NCBI GenBank assembly: GCA_913053795.1
Contig: CAJXGZ010000134.1
Location: forward strand, 1 to 6,380
Source: an uncultured Rhodospirillales bacterium
GTDB taxonomy: Bacteria > Pseudomonadota > Alphaproteobacteria > Rhodospirillales > 2-02-FULL-58-16
DNA length: 6,380 bases
Direction: 5' to 3'
Shown: piece after piece, positions 1 through 6,328 of the stretch
Numbering within the stretch: the stretch's first letter is position 1
Layout of the letters: the number at the start of each line of letters is the position of its first letter
Program-made: the position numbers and the translations under genes
Notes under the pieces: generated by a model
Told to the model about the DNA's origin: nothing
The model's database searches: none
The model's input: only the letters and a program-made list of their open reading frames with translations

Positions 1-1002
1 ATACGATCCCATATCCCGGTTTCTCGGTAGGAGAGCGTCCGCAGGCGATGCCTTAGCATCGCCTAAGGGGGCTCGACGCACCGGGAAGCCGGGATATGGG
101 ACCCTAAAGGGCGGCTTCCCAAGCCCGCCGAAGGCGCTGCCGTGGCCGCCGGGCTGGAAGACGTCCATGACCTCCCTTGAGGACAACATGGCGGAAACCG
201 GATAGACGCCGCCGCCCAGCGCCTTGCCGACGATAAGAATGTCCGGCTGGGCGCCTTCTTCGTGCTGATGGCAAAACATCTTTCCGGTGCGCCCCAGCCC
301 GGTCTGGATTTCATCGAGGGCGAACAGCACGTTGTTTTCGGCGCAAATCCTTTTGGCTTCGGCCAGATAGCCCCGAGGCGGCGTGATGATCCCGCCTTCA
401 CCCTGGATGGGCTCCACCAGGAAGGCCGCCGTATGCGGGGTTATGGCGGCCTCCAGTTGTCCGGCTCCGCCGAAATCAATCAGCTTGAATCCGGGCGCGA
501 AGGGGCCGAAGCCGTCCCTGTATTGAGCCTCGGAGGAAAAGCCCGCCACCGTCGTCGTTCGGCCATGGAAATTGTTGTTGCAGACGATGATTTCCGCCTT
601 GCCGCCCATTTTATCTTCTGGCGCCCCCTTGACCTTGTAGGCCCACTTGCGGGCCGCCTTGACGACGGTCTCCACCGCCTCGGCGCCGGTGTTCATGGAC
701 AAGGCCATGTCCATGCCGCTTAGCCGGCACAGTTTAGCAAGGAAAGCGCCCAGGCGGTCGTTGTGAAAAGCCCGCAAGGTCAAGGTCAGGCGCCCGGCCT
801 GCTCAACCAAGGCCTTGATGATCGCCGGATGGCGGTGCCCCTGATTCAAGGCGGAATAGGAGCTCAGGCAATCCAGGTATTTCTTGCCCTCGGCGTCCCA
901 GACCCAGACGCCCTCGGCCCAGGACAACGCCAAGGGCAAGGGGTGGTGGTGGTTGGCGCAGAACCGCTCAGTCTGGGCGATGATGGCCTTTTGGTCCTTC
1001 AT
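1..1002 (-). pseudogene. rocD: Ornithine aminotransferase, interrupted near its 3' end by a palindromic element
   Basis: Ornithine-oxo-acid transaminase is a cytosolic PLP enzyme that converts ornithine to glutamate semialdehyde. Residues 1-293 read cleanly as the family. Visible motifs are NTGAEAVET (104-112), FHGRT (145-149), VEPIQGEGG (196-204), LDEIQTGLGRTG (229-240, with Asp230 for the PLP ring nitrogen) and IVGKALGGG, with Lys260 the expected Schiff-base lysine. The start ATG (1002-1000) overlaps the rocF stop as ATGA, which suggests translational coupling. After HGSAFGG (about residue 293, base ~124) the usual NPL-A-CAV continuation is absent. The frame instead runs without a stop through the palindromic repeat and off the window, adding about 41 unrelated residues. 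Roughly 100 family residues are therefore missing or displaced. A frame resuming beyond base 1 would make this an in-frame insertion instead of a truncation. Family identity is very sure; pseudogene status is probable. Confidence 0.8.
7..101. repeat. Nested palindromic repeat element inside the rocD frame
   Basis: The outer arms are 7-28 and 80-101. They pair over 22 positions: 13 perfect (TCCCATATCCCGG at 7-19 against 89-101) and then nine more with two G-T wobbles. Inside them is a second, perfect hairpin at 43-64 (AGGCGATGC, loop CTTA, GCATCGCCT). The wobbles are pairable G-U in plus-strand RNA but A-C mismatches in minus-strand RNA, so the plus transcript folds better. A further small hairpin (GGCTT/AAGCC around 113-125) adjoins the element. 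The size, nested symmetry and lack of any coding gene resemble REP- or MITE-like dispersed palindromes. No second copy lies in this window, so membership of a dispersed family is inferred. The true left end may lie before base 1. Confidence 0.75.
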
Positions 1003-1400
1003 GGCCCTACTCCCTGCGCACGCGCCAAGATTTGCGCGCCGAACAGACTGCCGATCAGCTCCACCGCCAGCTCCACCGTCTTGTTGTGATGATCGAAGAC
1101 GGGATTAAGCTCCATGACGTCGAGAGAGGCCATAAGGCCTCTATCGTTAATCATCTCCATGCATAATTGGGCCTCGCGGTAGGTGGGGCCGCCCCTGACC
1201 GTGGCCGCCACCCCCGGGGCGATGGCGGGTCCTCTCAAATTACCCTTGTCCGCCACCTCAAAGCCCAGCCGCTTGAGCGCGCCCTCAAGACCGGCTATAC
1301 GCAAAGCCTCCGGCCCCATTGCGCCGCCGCGCCGCCCGGCGCCAACGTCGCATGACGCGCCGATCAGTTGAATGCGTTTCCTTGACGTTGGGTTTCTCAT
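999..1400 (-). pseudogene. rocF: Arginase with large in-frame internal deletion
   Basis: Arginase hydrolyses arginine to ornithine and urea using a two-manganese centre. The 133-residue product is two ends of an arginase joined together. Residues 1-58 match the N-terminus (IQLIGASCDVGAGRRGGAMGPEALR, then GFEVADKGNLRGP). Residues 60-133 match the C-terminus (IAPGVAATVRGGPTYREAQ, then MELNPVFDHHNKTVELAVELIGSLFG). Arginases are about 300 residues, so some 170-180 are missing. The lost part includes all metal-ligand motifs (GGDH, DAHxD, SxDxDxxDP), so catalysis is not possible. The frame stayed open, and the stop overlaps the rocD start by 4 nt. The ATG at 1400 has an AAGG stretch at 1407-1410 about 6 nt upstream. 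Only the C-terminal trimerisation/surface region and the N-terminal strand could persist as a product. Confidence 0.88.
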
Positions 1401-1598
1401 GGGCCGCCTTTAAGTGTGTGGCGTGGAAATCGTTATGATTAATGTAGTTATCCCCCTCCTTCTTCGCTACTTTATAAAACATAAAATTTTATTTAATTTT
1501 TAATTACTATTGTCATCAAATAATTAATTATGCTTACTGTAATAAAAGGCCTATAATAACAAGAAAAGAAATATTTGATCTTGTAGGGGACGTATACT
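1401..1598. promoter_or_regulatory. AT-rich divergent intergenic region between rocF and the membrane-protein gene
   Basis: This 198-bp spacer separates two divergent genes, and its part from about 1435 to 1580 is much more AT-rich than the surroundings. It contains runs such as TAATTAATTA (1521-1530). On the minus strand, TTGATG (1519-1514) and TTAAAT (1496-1491) are 17 nt apart and could be a weak sigma70-type promoter for rocFD. A strong Shine-Dalgarno-like AAGGAGGGGGA (1461-1451, minus) has no ATG/GTG/TTG at usable distance. I see no convincing operator palindrome for a named regulator. Confidence 0.55.
1552..1557 (+). promoter_or_regulatory. Candidate -10 box (TATAAT)
   Basis: A perfect TATAAT lies 41 bases upstream of the GTG at 1599, in the AT-rich spacer. 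No good -35 hexamer is seen at 16-18 nt (TTATGC/TATGCT only), so the promoter call rests mainly on the -10 box and position. Confidence 0.45.
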
Positions 1599-2471
1599 GT
1601 GCAAAAAGATTCAAGGCGATTTACGCCGTCCGCTTTCAACGAAGACCTTTCCATCCAGGCGTCCCGGAGCTCGGAGCAATCCGCCGGCGCCGCCCAAATG
1701 AGCGGGATGCTGAAGCAAAAAAGGAAGCGCAAAAGAAGAGAAGCGGACATCAGGCTCGCCGCCACCATCAAACGTCAACGCCGGAACAGAAGCCTGCGCT
1801 CCGCCAGCGCCTACGCCGCTCTGGTTTTTTTCACCATTTTTACCTTTATCGGCTTTGGAGCGGGCGACATTGAAAATTTTTCCATGAACTACATCACCAA
1901 CAAGGTGAACGCTTTTTTTAATGAAGAAAAGGATTTCGGCATTAACGGCGTGTCCTTAGGGATGACGCCGGAAAGGGTTCGCGAAATTTATCCGGACCTG
2001 TCCGTGACCATGGCCGCCGGCGGCGCCGTGAAGGGCCGCTATTCAGGCGAGGACGCCAATTACAACATTTCCTTCATGGATCACAATGGCGTAAAGAAGG
2101 TCTCCAGAATTCAATACGACAAGACCTTTAACTCCCTGTCCGAAGATCAAATCCTTGAAAAAATTGGAAAAAAGTTCGGCAAGCCCATCGCCTCCAACTG
2201 CACCCGCAGCTCGATCAGGCAAGTCACCAACTGCAATTTCCTCTGGTGGCTGAGCGGCGGCGCAACCTTAAGCGTCACCAGCACCCAAACCAGGCGCCCG
2301 TCCGGCGAAAACCGCACCAAGCTGTCCATGGTCGCCGCCGATACCTATCTTGAAGGAAAGAAACTCCGCGCCGCAAGCAAGAGGCGCAAGACCGCCTCCA
2401 CCCGCCCCCTAAAAGCCATCGCCACCACCGGCGCGGTCCCGAGGCCGGAAAAGGAAACCCTGCCGTTTTAG
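1599..2471 (+). CDS. Single-pass membrane protein with extracytoplasmic domain, function unknown
   Basis: I do not recognise a characterised family for this 290-residue protein. The start is GTG, supported by AGGGGA at 1585-1590, 8 nt upstream. Residues 1-69 are hydrophilic and very basic (KQKRKRKRR at 39-47, then KRQRRNRSLR). One hydrophobic helix follows at about 70-88 (AYAALVFFTIFTFIGFG). By the positive-inside rule the N-terminus is cytoplasmic and the C-terminal domain extracytoplasmic. That domain (about 112-250) opens with INGVSLGMTPERVREIYPDL, a pattern seen in small periplasmic or lipoprotein-type domains of unknown role. It contains two cysteines (201, 212) that could form a disulfide. 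The tail from about 254 is basic and probably disordered. The gene stands alone, convergent with cbtA across a 39-bp gap. It has its own AT-rich promoter region. That it is a real gene is quite sure; its role is not. Confidence 0.8.
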   Translation: MQKDSRRFTPSAFNEDLSIQASRSSEQSAGAAQMSGMLKQKRKRKRREADIRLAATIKRQRRNRSLRSASAYAALVFFTIFTFIGFGAGDIENFSMNYITNKVNAFFNEEKDFGINGVSLGMTPERVREIYPDLSVTMAAGGAVKGRYSGEDANYNISFMDHNGVKKVSRIQYDKTFNSLSEDQILEKIGKKFGKPIASNCTRSSIRQVTNCNFLWWLSGGATLSVTSTQTRRPSGENRTKLSMVAADTYLEGKKLRAASKRRKTASTRPLKAIATTGAVPRPEKETLPF

Positions 2472-2481
2472 CGGCGTATAA

Positions 2482-2499
2482 TTAGAGCCTGTTTAATGA
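2482..2499. repeat. 18-bp repeat copy (TTAGAGCCTGTTTAATGA), solitary arm
   Basis: The sequence is identical to 6325-6342 and sits in the short gap between two convergent gene ends. Its last 14 bases also occur inverted at 6367-6380. No inverted partner is found near this copy, so it does not form a hairpin here. It may be the remnant of a small mobile or palindromic element, or one end of a larger one. Confidence 0.7.
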
Positions 2500-2510
2500 T
2501 TACGTCAACT

Positions 2511-3209
2511 TTATGCGGCGTGTTTTCCCTTGCCGAGACGGCAATAAAAGACGCCGGAAAACAAACCGATCATAGCCCAGAATAAGGCGTTGACCGTGAT
2601 TGTCGAAGCCGCGAACCGTGCTGACAAATCAGGCGGCACGATACTTTTTATTTCACCGATGTGCGGCGCCCCCCAGATATGGGGCGCGGCAAGGATGATC
2701 AAACCCAAAACCTTTATTGCCGAGGTTTTTCCAAACACCATGCACCCCAAACCTATTGCCGCCGACAAGACGGTAATAAGCCACCAGCTTTGACGAGACG
2801 GCAAATCAGCAGCCGGAACCCCGGGGACTTCCGGCGGCAGCCCCAAAGCCGGCGCCAGGGTAAACACCGAAAAACCCGCTATTCCCCATAACAAGCCGCG
2901 CATGGCGTCCACATTTGATTTCTGGAAAGTCAGGCCGACGATCAGCAATAAGGCGAAGCCAACCCCCGTGACGGCATTTGCCGACAAGGTGTACATGAAT
3001 CGTTCAAAACCATCTTCAGGAGTCCACGGTTCCTGTTCCGGCTCAACATCGCCAGCGGTATGTTTTTGCCGATCATGGGCCGGCGTTAATGATTCGTAGG
3101 TTTCCGCTTTAAGAATCAATGGCGTTGTTGTGACTTCTTGAACAAAACTAATGAGCACGGCCGCCAACATGCCCGCGGCTACAGCCGAGGCAAGAATACG
3201 ATACAACAT
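2511..3209 (-). CDS. cbtA: CbtA family membrane protein, proposed cobalt transporter subunit
   Basis: CbtA is a membrane protein predicted, from its constant association with B12 riboswitches and CbtB, to take part in cobalt import for cobalamin synthesis. The transport role is a genomic-context prediction for the family. The 232-residue product has hydrophobic segments at about 4-24, 76-95, 105-123, 142-160, 165-176 (short) and 202-222. The family-like stretch LAPALGLPPEVPGVPAADLPSRQSWW lies at 118-143, and a His-containing PHIWGAPHIG at 176-185 could face a metal. A soluble loop (about 35-70) is rich in acidic residues. The length fits the family. The ATG at 3209 is preceded by AAGGA about 8 nt upstream and lies 17 nt after the cbtB stop, so the two genes form one operon under the riboswitch. 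The 3' end converges on the 1599-2471 gene. Confidence 0.88.
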   Translation of the reverse strand: MLYRILASAVAAGMLAAVLISFVQEVTTTPLILKAETYESLTPAHDRQKHTAGDVEPEQEPWTPEDGFERFMYTLSANAVTGVGFALLLIVGLTFQKSNVDAMRGLLWGIAGFSVFTLAPALGLPPEVPGVPAADLPSRQSWWLITVLSAAIGLGCMVFGKTSAIKVLGLIILAAPHIWGAPHIGEIKSIVPPDLSARFAASTITVNALFWAMIGLFSGVFYCRLGKGKHAA

Positions 3210-3226
3210 GGCTGTGTTCCTTCGGC

Positions 3227-3409
3227 TCAGTGACAGGGGAAGGCAAGCGTATGGCGCGTGTCATGCGCCGCGTTATGGAAAGAAGTTGATTGAGAAAAAC
3301 CCGCCGAAAAGAGCATCACAACCCCCAGCAGAACCGCAACAAACCGTGCTTTATGGATTTCAGAGGAAATAGCGCCCGCGGACGCCGCTTGGACAGAATT
3401 CGTATTCAT
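3227..3409 (-). CDS. cbtB: CbtB, small His-rich cobalt transporter subunit
   Basis: This 60-residue protein has one transmembrane helix (about 22-39, FVAVLLGVVMLFSAGFSQ) and the diagnostic CbtB C-terminus, FHNAAHDTRHTLAFPCH (44-60). His45, His49 and His53, with the terminal Cys59-His60, form a probable metal-binding tail. The family is proposed to act with CbtA in cobalt uptake, and the His-rich end suggests metal capture at the membrane surface. The start ATG is fixed by a strong AAAGGAGA ribosome site (plus-strand 3415-3422) 5 nt upstream. It is the first gene after the cobalamin riboswitch, so its expression should fall when B12 is plentiful. Confidence 0.9.
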   Translation of the reverse strand: MNTNSVQAASAGAISSEIHKARFVAVLLGVVMLFSAGFSQSTSFHNAAHDTRHTLAFPCH

Positions 3410-3414
3410 TTATA

Positions 3415-3440
3415 TCTCCTTTGCCATCGCACCCGATGGC
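3415..3440 (-). promoter_or_regulatory. Riboswitch expression platform: hairpin abutting the cbtB ribosome binding site
   Basis: A 7-bp perfect hairpin (GCCATCG/CGATGGC, 4-nt loop) occupies 3423-3440 and directly touches the AAAGGAGA Shine-Dalgarno at 3415-3422. No poly-U run follows it, so control of translation start is more likely than transcription termination. The hairpin corresponds in position to the regulatory stem (P13) of cobalamin riboswitches. Its loop contact with the aptamer is inferred. Confidence 0.6.
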
Positions 3441-3456
3441 GTTGAGTTGACATTCA

Positions 3457-3643
3457 TGCGTGGCAGGTTTTCTGGCTCCGGTTCTTCGTTGGCGTCCGGC
3501 CTTGCCGGTTTCCCAGGGGTCCATGATTGACGCCAACTCACCGTTCACAGTTGCGGGGGCAGCCACGGCATAGGCCCCTTGATAGGTAAGCCTTCCGTGT
3601 TCCCTTTAAATCCCGAGGACTTTGTCCATGCGGGAACCACACA
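3457..3643 (-). ncRNA. Cobalamin (B12) riboswitch aptamer
   Basis: Read on the minus strand, the conserved pieces come in canonical order. The P1 5' strand TGTGTGG (3643-3637) pairs with CCACGCA (3463-3457), including one G-U. Then come TTTAAAGGGAACACGG (3610-3595), the core CCGTGGCTGCCCCCGCAACTG (within 3568-3541), a P7-like GGCGTC...GACGCC arm pair, and the B12 box AGCCAGAAAACCTGCC (3477-3462). The domain is about 187 nt, normal for this class. It binds adenosylcobalamin or a related cobalamin in the mRNA leader and lowers expression downstream. It lies 48 nt ahead of cbtB, which fits repression of cobalt import when B12 is sufficient. Confidence 0.96.
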
Positions 3644-3853
3644 CAATCACTTGCTACAGTACTTTTGCGTTCTCCGCAATGTAGAAATGGCGTTTCCCGG
3701 ACAGCCCCCATATTCACGGCGATGGCGCCAAAATTGTTCCGTCAACGGCTGCGGAGGCGAAACTATTCTAATGGCGGCGGGAATTGGGTATGGTCGCCAT
3801 GGATTTGATGATTAACTGTGAATTATCGGATCAATGGACGCGAGGAATACGCC
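3644..3853. other. Divergent intergenic region upstream of riboswitch and methyltransferase
   Basis: About 210 bp separate the riboswitch start from the methyltransferase ATG. They must hold the promoter of the cbtBA leader (minus) and probably that of the methyltransferase (plus). I see no convincing -35/-10 pair on either strand. A small 5-bp hairpin (TTGCG/CGCAA, 3665-3679) is present but of doubtful meaning. Open frames here extend out of the riboswitch and show no coding character. Confidence 0.4.
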
Positions 3854-4711
3854 ATGACATCCAATAAAACAATGGATGACACTTTCAAATCGAAACAACG
3901 CCGGGAATGGGATTCCGTTTCCGCCGGATGGCGGAAATGGTGGCCGGTCATTGAGGAAGGCGCCCGCCCGGTCAGCGAGCGCTTGCTCAGCATGGCCGGG
4001 CTGTCAGAGGGTCAATCCGTTCTCGATATCGCGACCGGCATCGGCGAACCGGCCGTGTCCGCCGCCCGCCGGGTCGGTCCCGGCGGCTCCGTGGTGGCCA
4101 CCGACATGTCTCCGGGGATGTTGACCGTTGCCCGCGAACGGGCCGCTGACCTGGGCCTTGAAAACATCACTTTCGAGGAAGTGGACGGGGAAGAAATCGA
4201 TTTTGCCGGGCGCGTCTTCGACGCCGCCCTGTGCCGCTGGGGTTTGATGTTCATGCCCGCCCCGGAGGACGCCCTGGCCCGTGTCCGCGGCCATTTGCGT
4301 CCCGGCGGCGCCTTTGCCGCCGCGGTCTGGGGAGCGCCGCCCCAGGTTCCCTTTCTCAGCACCCCAATGGCGGTGATCCGCGATGCCTTGAAATTTACGC
4401 CGCCGCCCGGCGCCCCCGGCCTTTTCAGCCTTTCCGATCCGGCCCGCCTGGATCGGCTGTTCACCTCCGCCGGTTATGCGGATGTGCGCATTGAAAACGT
4501 CCAGGCCGTCTTCAGCCTGCCGTCGGTCGAGGACTTTATCCGCTACCTTCAGGATGTGGCGGGACCGATTGTCACCCTGTTGGCTGATCAGCCGCCGGAA
4601 CGGCGGGCCGAAATTTGGCGGGCTATCAGCGACGCCATGCGCCTCCACGCCGGCGCCGACAGCATTCTCGCCATGTCGAACACCGCCATCTGCATCAGTG
4701 GCCGCGCATAG
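3854..4711 (+). CDS. Class I SAM-dependent methyltransferase (UbiE-like fold)
   Basis: This 285-residue protein has a Rossmann-type SAM-binding domain. Motif I is VLDIATGIGEPA (56-67). The next strand, VVATDMS (80-86), has Asp84 expected to bind the ribose. ITFEEVDGEEIDF (105-117) supplies the adenine-side acidic residues. DAALCRWGLMFMPAPEDAL (123-141) and HLRPGGAFAAAVWG (147-160) complete the core. The N-terminus carries a Trp-rich WDSVSAGWRKWWPVIEEGARPVSERL (19-44), typical of a broad family of small-molecule methyltransferases. The substrate cannot be told from sequence. The start is placed at ATG 3854 because GAGGA (3842-3846) lies 7 nt upstream. A GTG at 3818 would add 12 residues but has no clear ribosome site. 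The gcdH remnant follows 30 nt after the stop on the same strand. Confidence 0.88.
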   Translation: MTSNKTMDDTFKSKQRREWDSVSAGWRKWWPVIEEGARPVSERLLSMAGLSEGQSVLDIATGIGEPAVSAARRVGPGGSVVATDMSPGMLTVARERAADLGLENITFEEVDGEEIDFAGRVFDAALCRWGLMFMPAPEDALARVRGHLRPGGAFAAAVWGAPPQVPFLSTPMAVIRDALKFTPPPGAPGLFSLSDPARLDRLFTSAGYADVRIENVQAVFSLPSVEDFIRYLQDVAGPIVTLLADQPPERRAEIWRAISDAMRLHAGADSILAMSNTAICISGRA

Positions 4712-4741
4712 TTTTCCCCAGGGCCTTGGAGCTTTGACCAC

Positions 4742-5621
4742 ATGACGCCAAGCGATCTTTTCAAATGGGAAGACCCGTTCTTGCTGGAGGACCAGTTGGG
4801 CGAGGAGAAGCGGCTTGTCCGCGACGCGGCGCAGGGCTACGCCCAATCCAAGCTGATGAATCGCATTGTCCAGGCGAACCAGGACGAGACCTTCGATAAG
4901 GAAATCATGAATGAGATGGGGGCGTTGGGCCTTCTCGGCTCCACCCTGGGCGAGAAATACGGCTGCGCCGGGGTCAATCATGTGAGCTACGGCCTGACGG
5001 CGCGCGAGATCGAGCGCGTGGATTCCAGCTACCGCTCGGCCATGAGCGTGCAATCGTCCCTGGTCATGCATCCCATCCACGCCTACGGAAGCGAAGAGCA
5101 GCGCCTCAAATACCTGCCCAAGCTGGCATGCGGCGAATGGGTGGGCTGCTTCGGCTTGACCGAGCCCGATCACGGCTCGGACCCGGGCTCCATGGGCGCC
5201 AAGGCGGTGGCCGTGAAAGGCGGCTACGCGCTCAACGGCGCCAAAATGTGGATCACCAATTCCCCCATCGCCGACGTCTTGCTGGTGTGGGCCAAATTGG
5301 ACGGCGTGATCCGAGGCTTCATTCTTGAAAAAGGCATGAAGGGCCTGAGCGCGCCTAAGATCGCGGGCAAGCTTTCCTTGCGCGCCTCCCTCACCGGCGA
5401 AATCGTCATGGACCGGGTGTTTTCCCGCAGGAAAACATGCTGCCCGGGGCCGAGGGTCTGGCGGGTCCCTTCGGCTGCCTCATCAAGGCCCGCTACTGGA
5501 GCGAAAGCAATTCGGCCGCCCGCTGGCCGCAAACCAGTTGATCCAGAAAAAGCTGGCCGACATGCAGACGGAAATCTCAATCGGCCTTCAAGCGTGTCTC
5601 AGGGTTGGACGGCTGCTGGAC
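4742..5621 (+). pseudogene. gcdH: Glutaryl-CoA dehydrogenase, decayed in three frames
   Basis: Glutaryl-CoA dehydrogenase is an FAD enzyme that turns glutaryl-CoA into crotonyl-CoA in lysine/tryptophan breakdown. Residues 1-227 are clear: KWEDPFLLEDQL (8-19), ERVDSSYRSAMSVQSSLVMHP (91-111), the flavin/substrate motif CFGLTEPDHGSDPGSM (136-151), MWITNSP (169-175) and SLRASLTGEIVMDRVF (212-227). At 5423-5425 one base is missing. The family sequence continues in another frame as PQENMLPGAEGLAGPFGCLIKARY (to 5496). About 64 nt are then lost, covering the usual GIAWG...YTLD stretch. A third frame resumes with RKQFGRPLAANQLIQKKLADMQTEIS and GLQACLRVGRLLD (5502-5621). The remaining ~95 C-terminal residues, with the catalytic Glu of YEGT, are absent. 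The original frame happens to stay open into the carbonic anhydrase, giving a misleading 528-residue reading. The start ATG has GGAG about 11 nt upstream. Confidence 0.9.
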
Positions 5622-5689
5622 CCGCTTATTCATGCTATCGTGCCGTCGAAAATAAGAGGATTGGGCGTCGATTTGATGGGAAATGTGGA

Positions 5690-6328
5690 ATGAGCGGCAT
5701 CGAAGCCCTGCTGGACGGCTTTCGGAAATTTCGCGAAAACTATTATGAGAAAGCTCCGGACCTTTACCGGGAGCTGCTCAACCGTGACCAGAATCCGCGC
5801 GTCGCGGTGATCGCGTGTTCGGATTCGCGGGTCGATCCGGCGATTGTCCTGCAGACCGAACCGGGCGATATTTTCGCCATACGCAACGTCGCCGCCTTGG
5901 TTCCGCCCTACGAGGAGGACGGAGGCTACCACGGAACCAGCGCGGCGCTGGAATTCGCCGTCAAGGGTCTGGGCGTCGACCATATCGTCATCATCGGCCA
6001 CACACACTGCGGCGGCGTCGCCGCCATGGTCCGCAAGCAAGAAGGCGGCAAGGCCGGCGGCAAGTTCATCGCCGCTTGGACCAACTTGCTGCGCCAGGCG
6101 CATACGCGCGCCCTGGCGGTCGATCCGCCGCTCACCGGCGACGCCTTGTTGCGCGCCACGGAACGCCAGACGGTGCGCCTGTCACTGCGCAACCTGACGA
6201 CCTTCCCGTTCATCCGCGAAGCGGTGGCGGCCGGTAATTTGCGCTTGCACGGCTGGCATCTCAACATCTTCGAGGGCGCCCTTGAAGCCTGGAACCCCGG
6301 CGCCGAGACCTGGGAAAAGATGGGTTAG
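5690..6328 (+). CDS. Beta-class carbonic anhydrase
   Basis: Carbonic anhydrase interconverts CO2 and bicarbonate; the beta class uses a zinc held by two Cys and one His. The 212-residue product begins MSGIEALLDGFRKFRENYY. It has the signature ACSDSRVDP (42-50) with Cys43 as zinc ligand and the Asp45-Arg47 dyad, FAIRNVAALVPPY (62-74), and IIGHTHCGG (101-109) with His104 and Cys107 as the other ligands. Length and motif spacing fit an intact cytosolic enzyme. The start is ATG 5690, where beta-anhydrase similarity begins. The only ribosome site is a weak GGGAAA at 5678-5683. The upstream in-frame sequence belongs to the gcdH remnant and to 70 bp of unassigned DNA. The promoter is not evident; it may lie in 5622-5689 or be read through from the methyltransferase. 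The stop is embedded in the TTAGAGCC repeat. Confidence 0.93.
   Translation: MSGIEALLDGFRKFRENYYEKAPDLYRELLNRDQNPRVAVIACSDSRVDPAIVLQTEPGDIFAIRNVAALVPPYEEDGGYHGTSAALEFAVKGLGVDHIVIIGHTHCGGVAAMVRKQEGGKAGGKFIAAWTNLLRQAHTRALAVDPPLTGDALLRATERQTVRLSLRNLTTFPFIREAVAAGNLRLHGWHLNIFEGALEAWNPGAETWEKMG

Noticed and set aside
63..401. 112-residue minus-strand frame
   Set aside because: It is a shifted frame of rocD; the true frame carries all aminotransferase motifs through this stretch.
1285..1482. 65-residue minus-strand frame starting in the AT-rich spacer
   Set aside because: It overlaps rocF out of frame, its second half is Arg-rich mirror sequence, and the strong SD-like site lies inside it, not before its ATG.
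3360..3566. 68-residue minus-strand frame covering the riboswitch core
   Set aside because: Its sequence is explained by the conserved aptamer, and it overlaps cbtB out of frame.
3579..3815. 78-residue plus-strand frame
   Set aside because: It runs antisense through the 5' part of the cobalamin riboswitch and the following spacer, with no ribosome site or protein-like features.
3818..3853. Upstream GTG start for the methyltransferase
   Set aside because: There is no clear ribosome site before 3818, whereas ATG 3854 has GAGGA at ideal spacing, and the extra 12 residues look like non-coding leader.
4004..5173. 389-residue antisense open frame on the minus strand
   Set aside because: It lies opposite the methyltransferase and gcdH, whose motifs are unmistakable, and its composition (rich in His, Gly, Gln, Ala) is that of a GC-rich mirror frame with no family motif.
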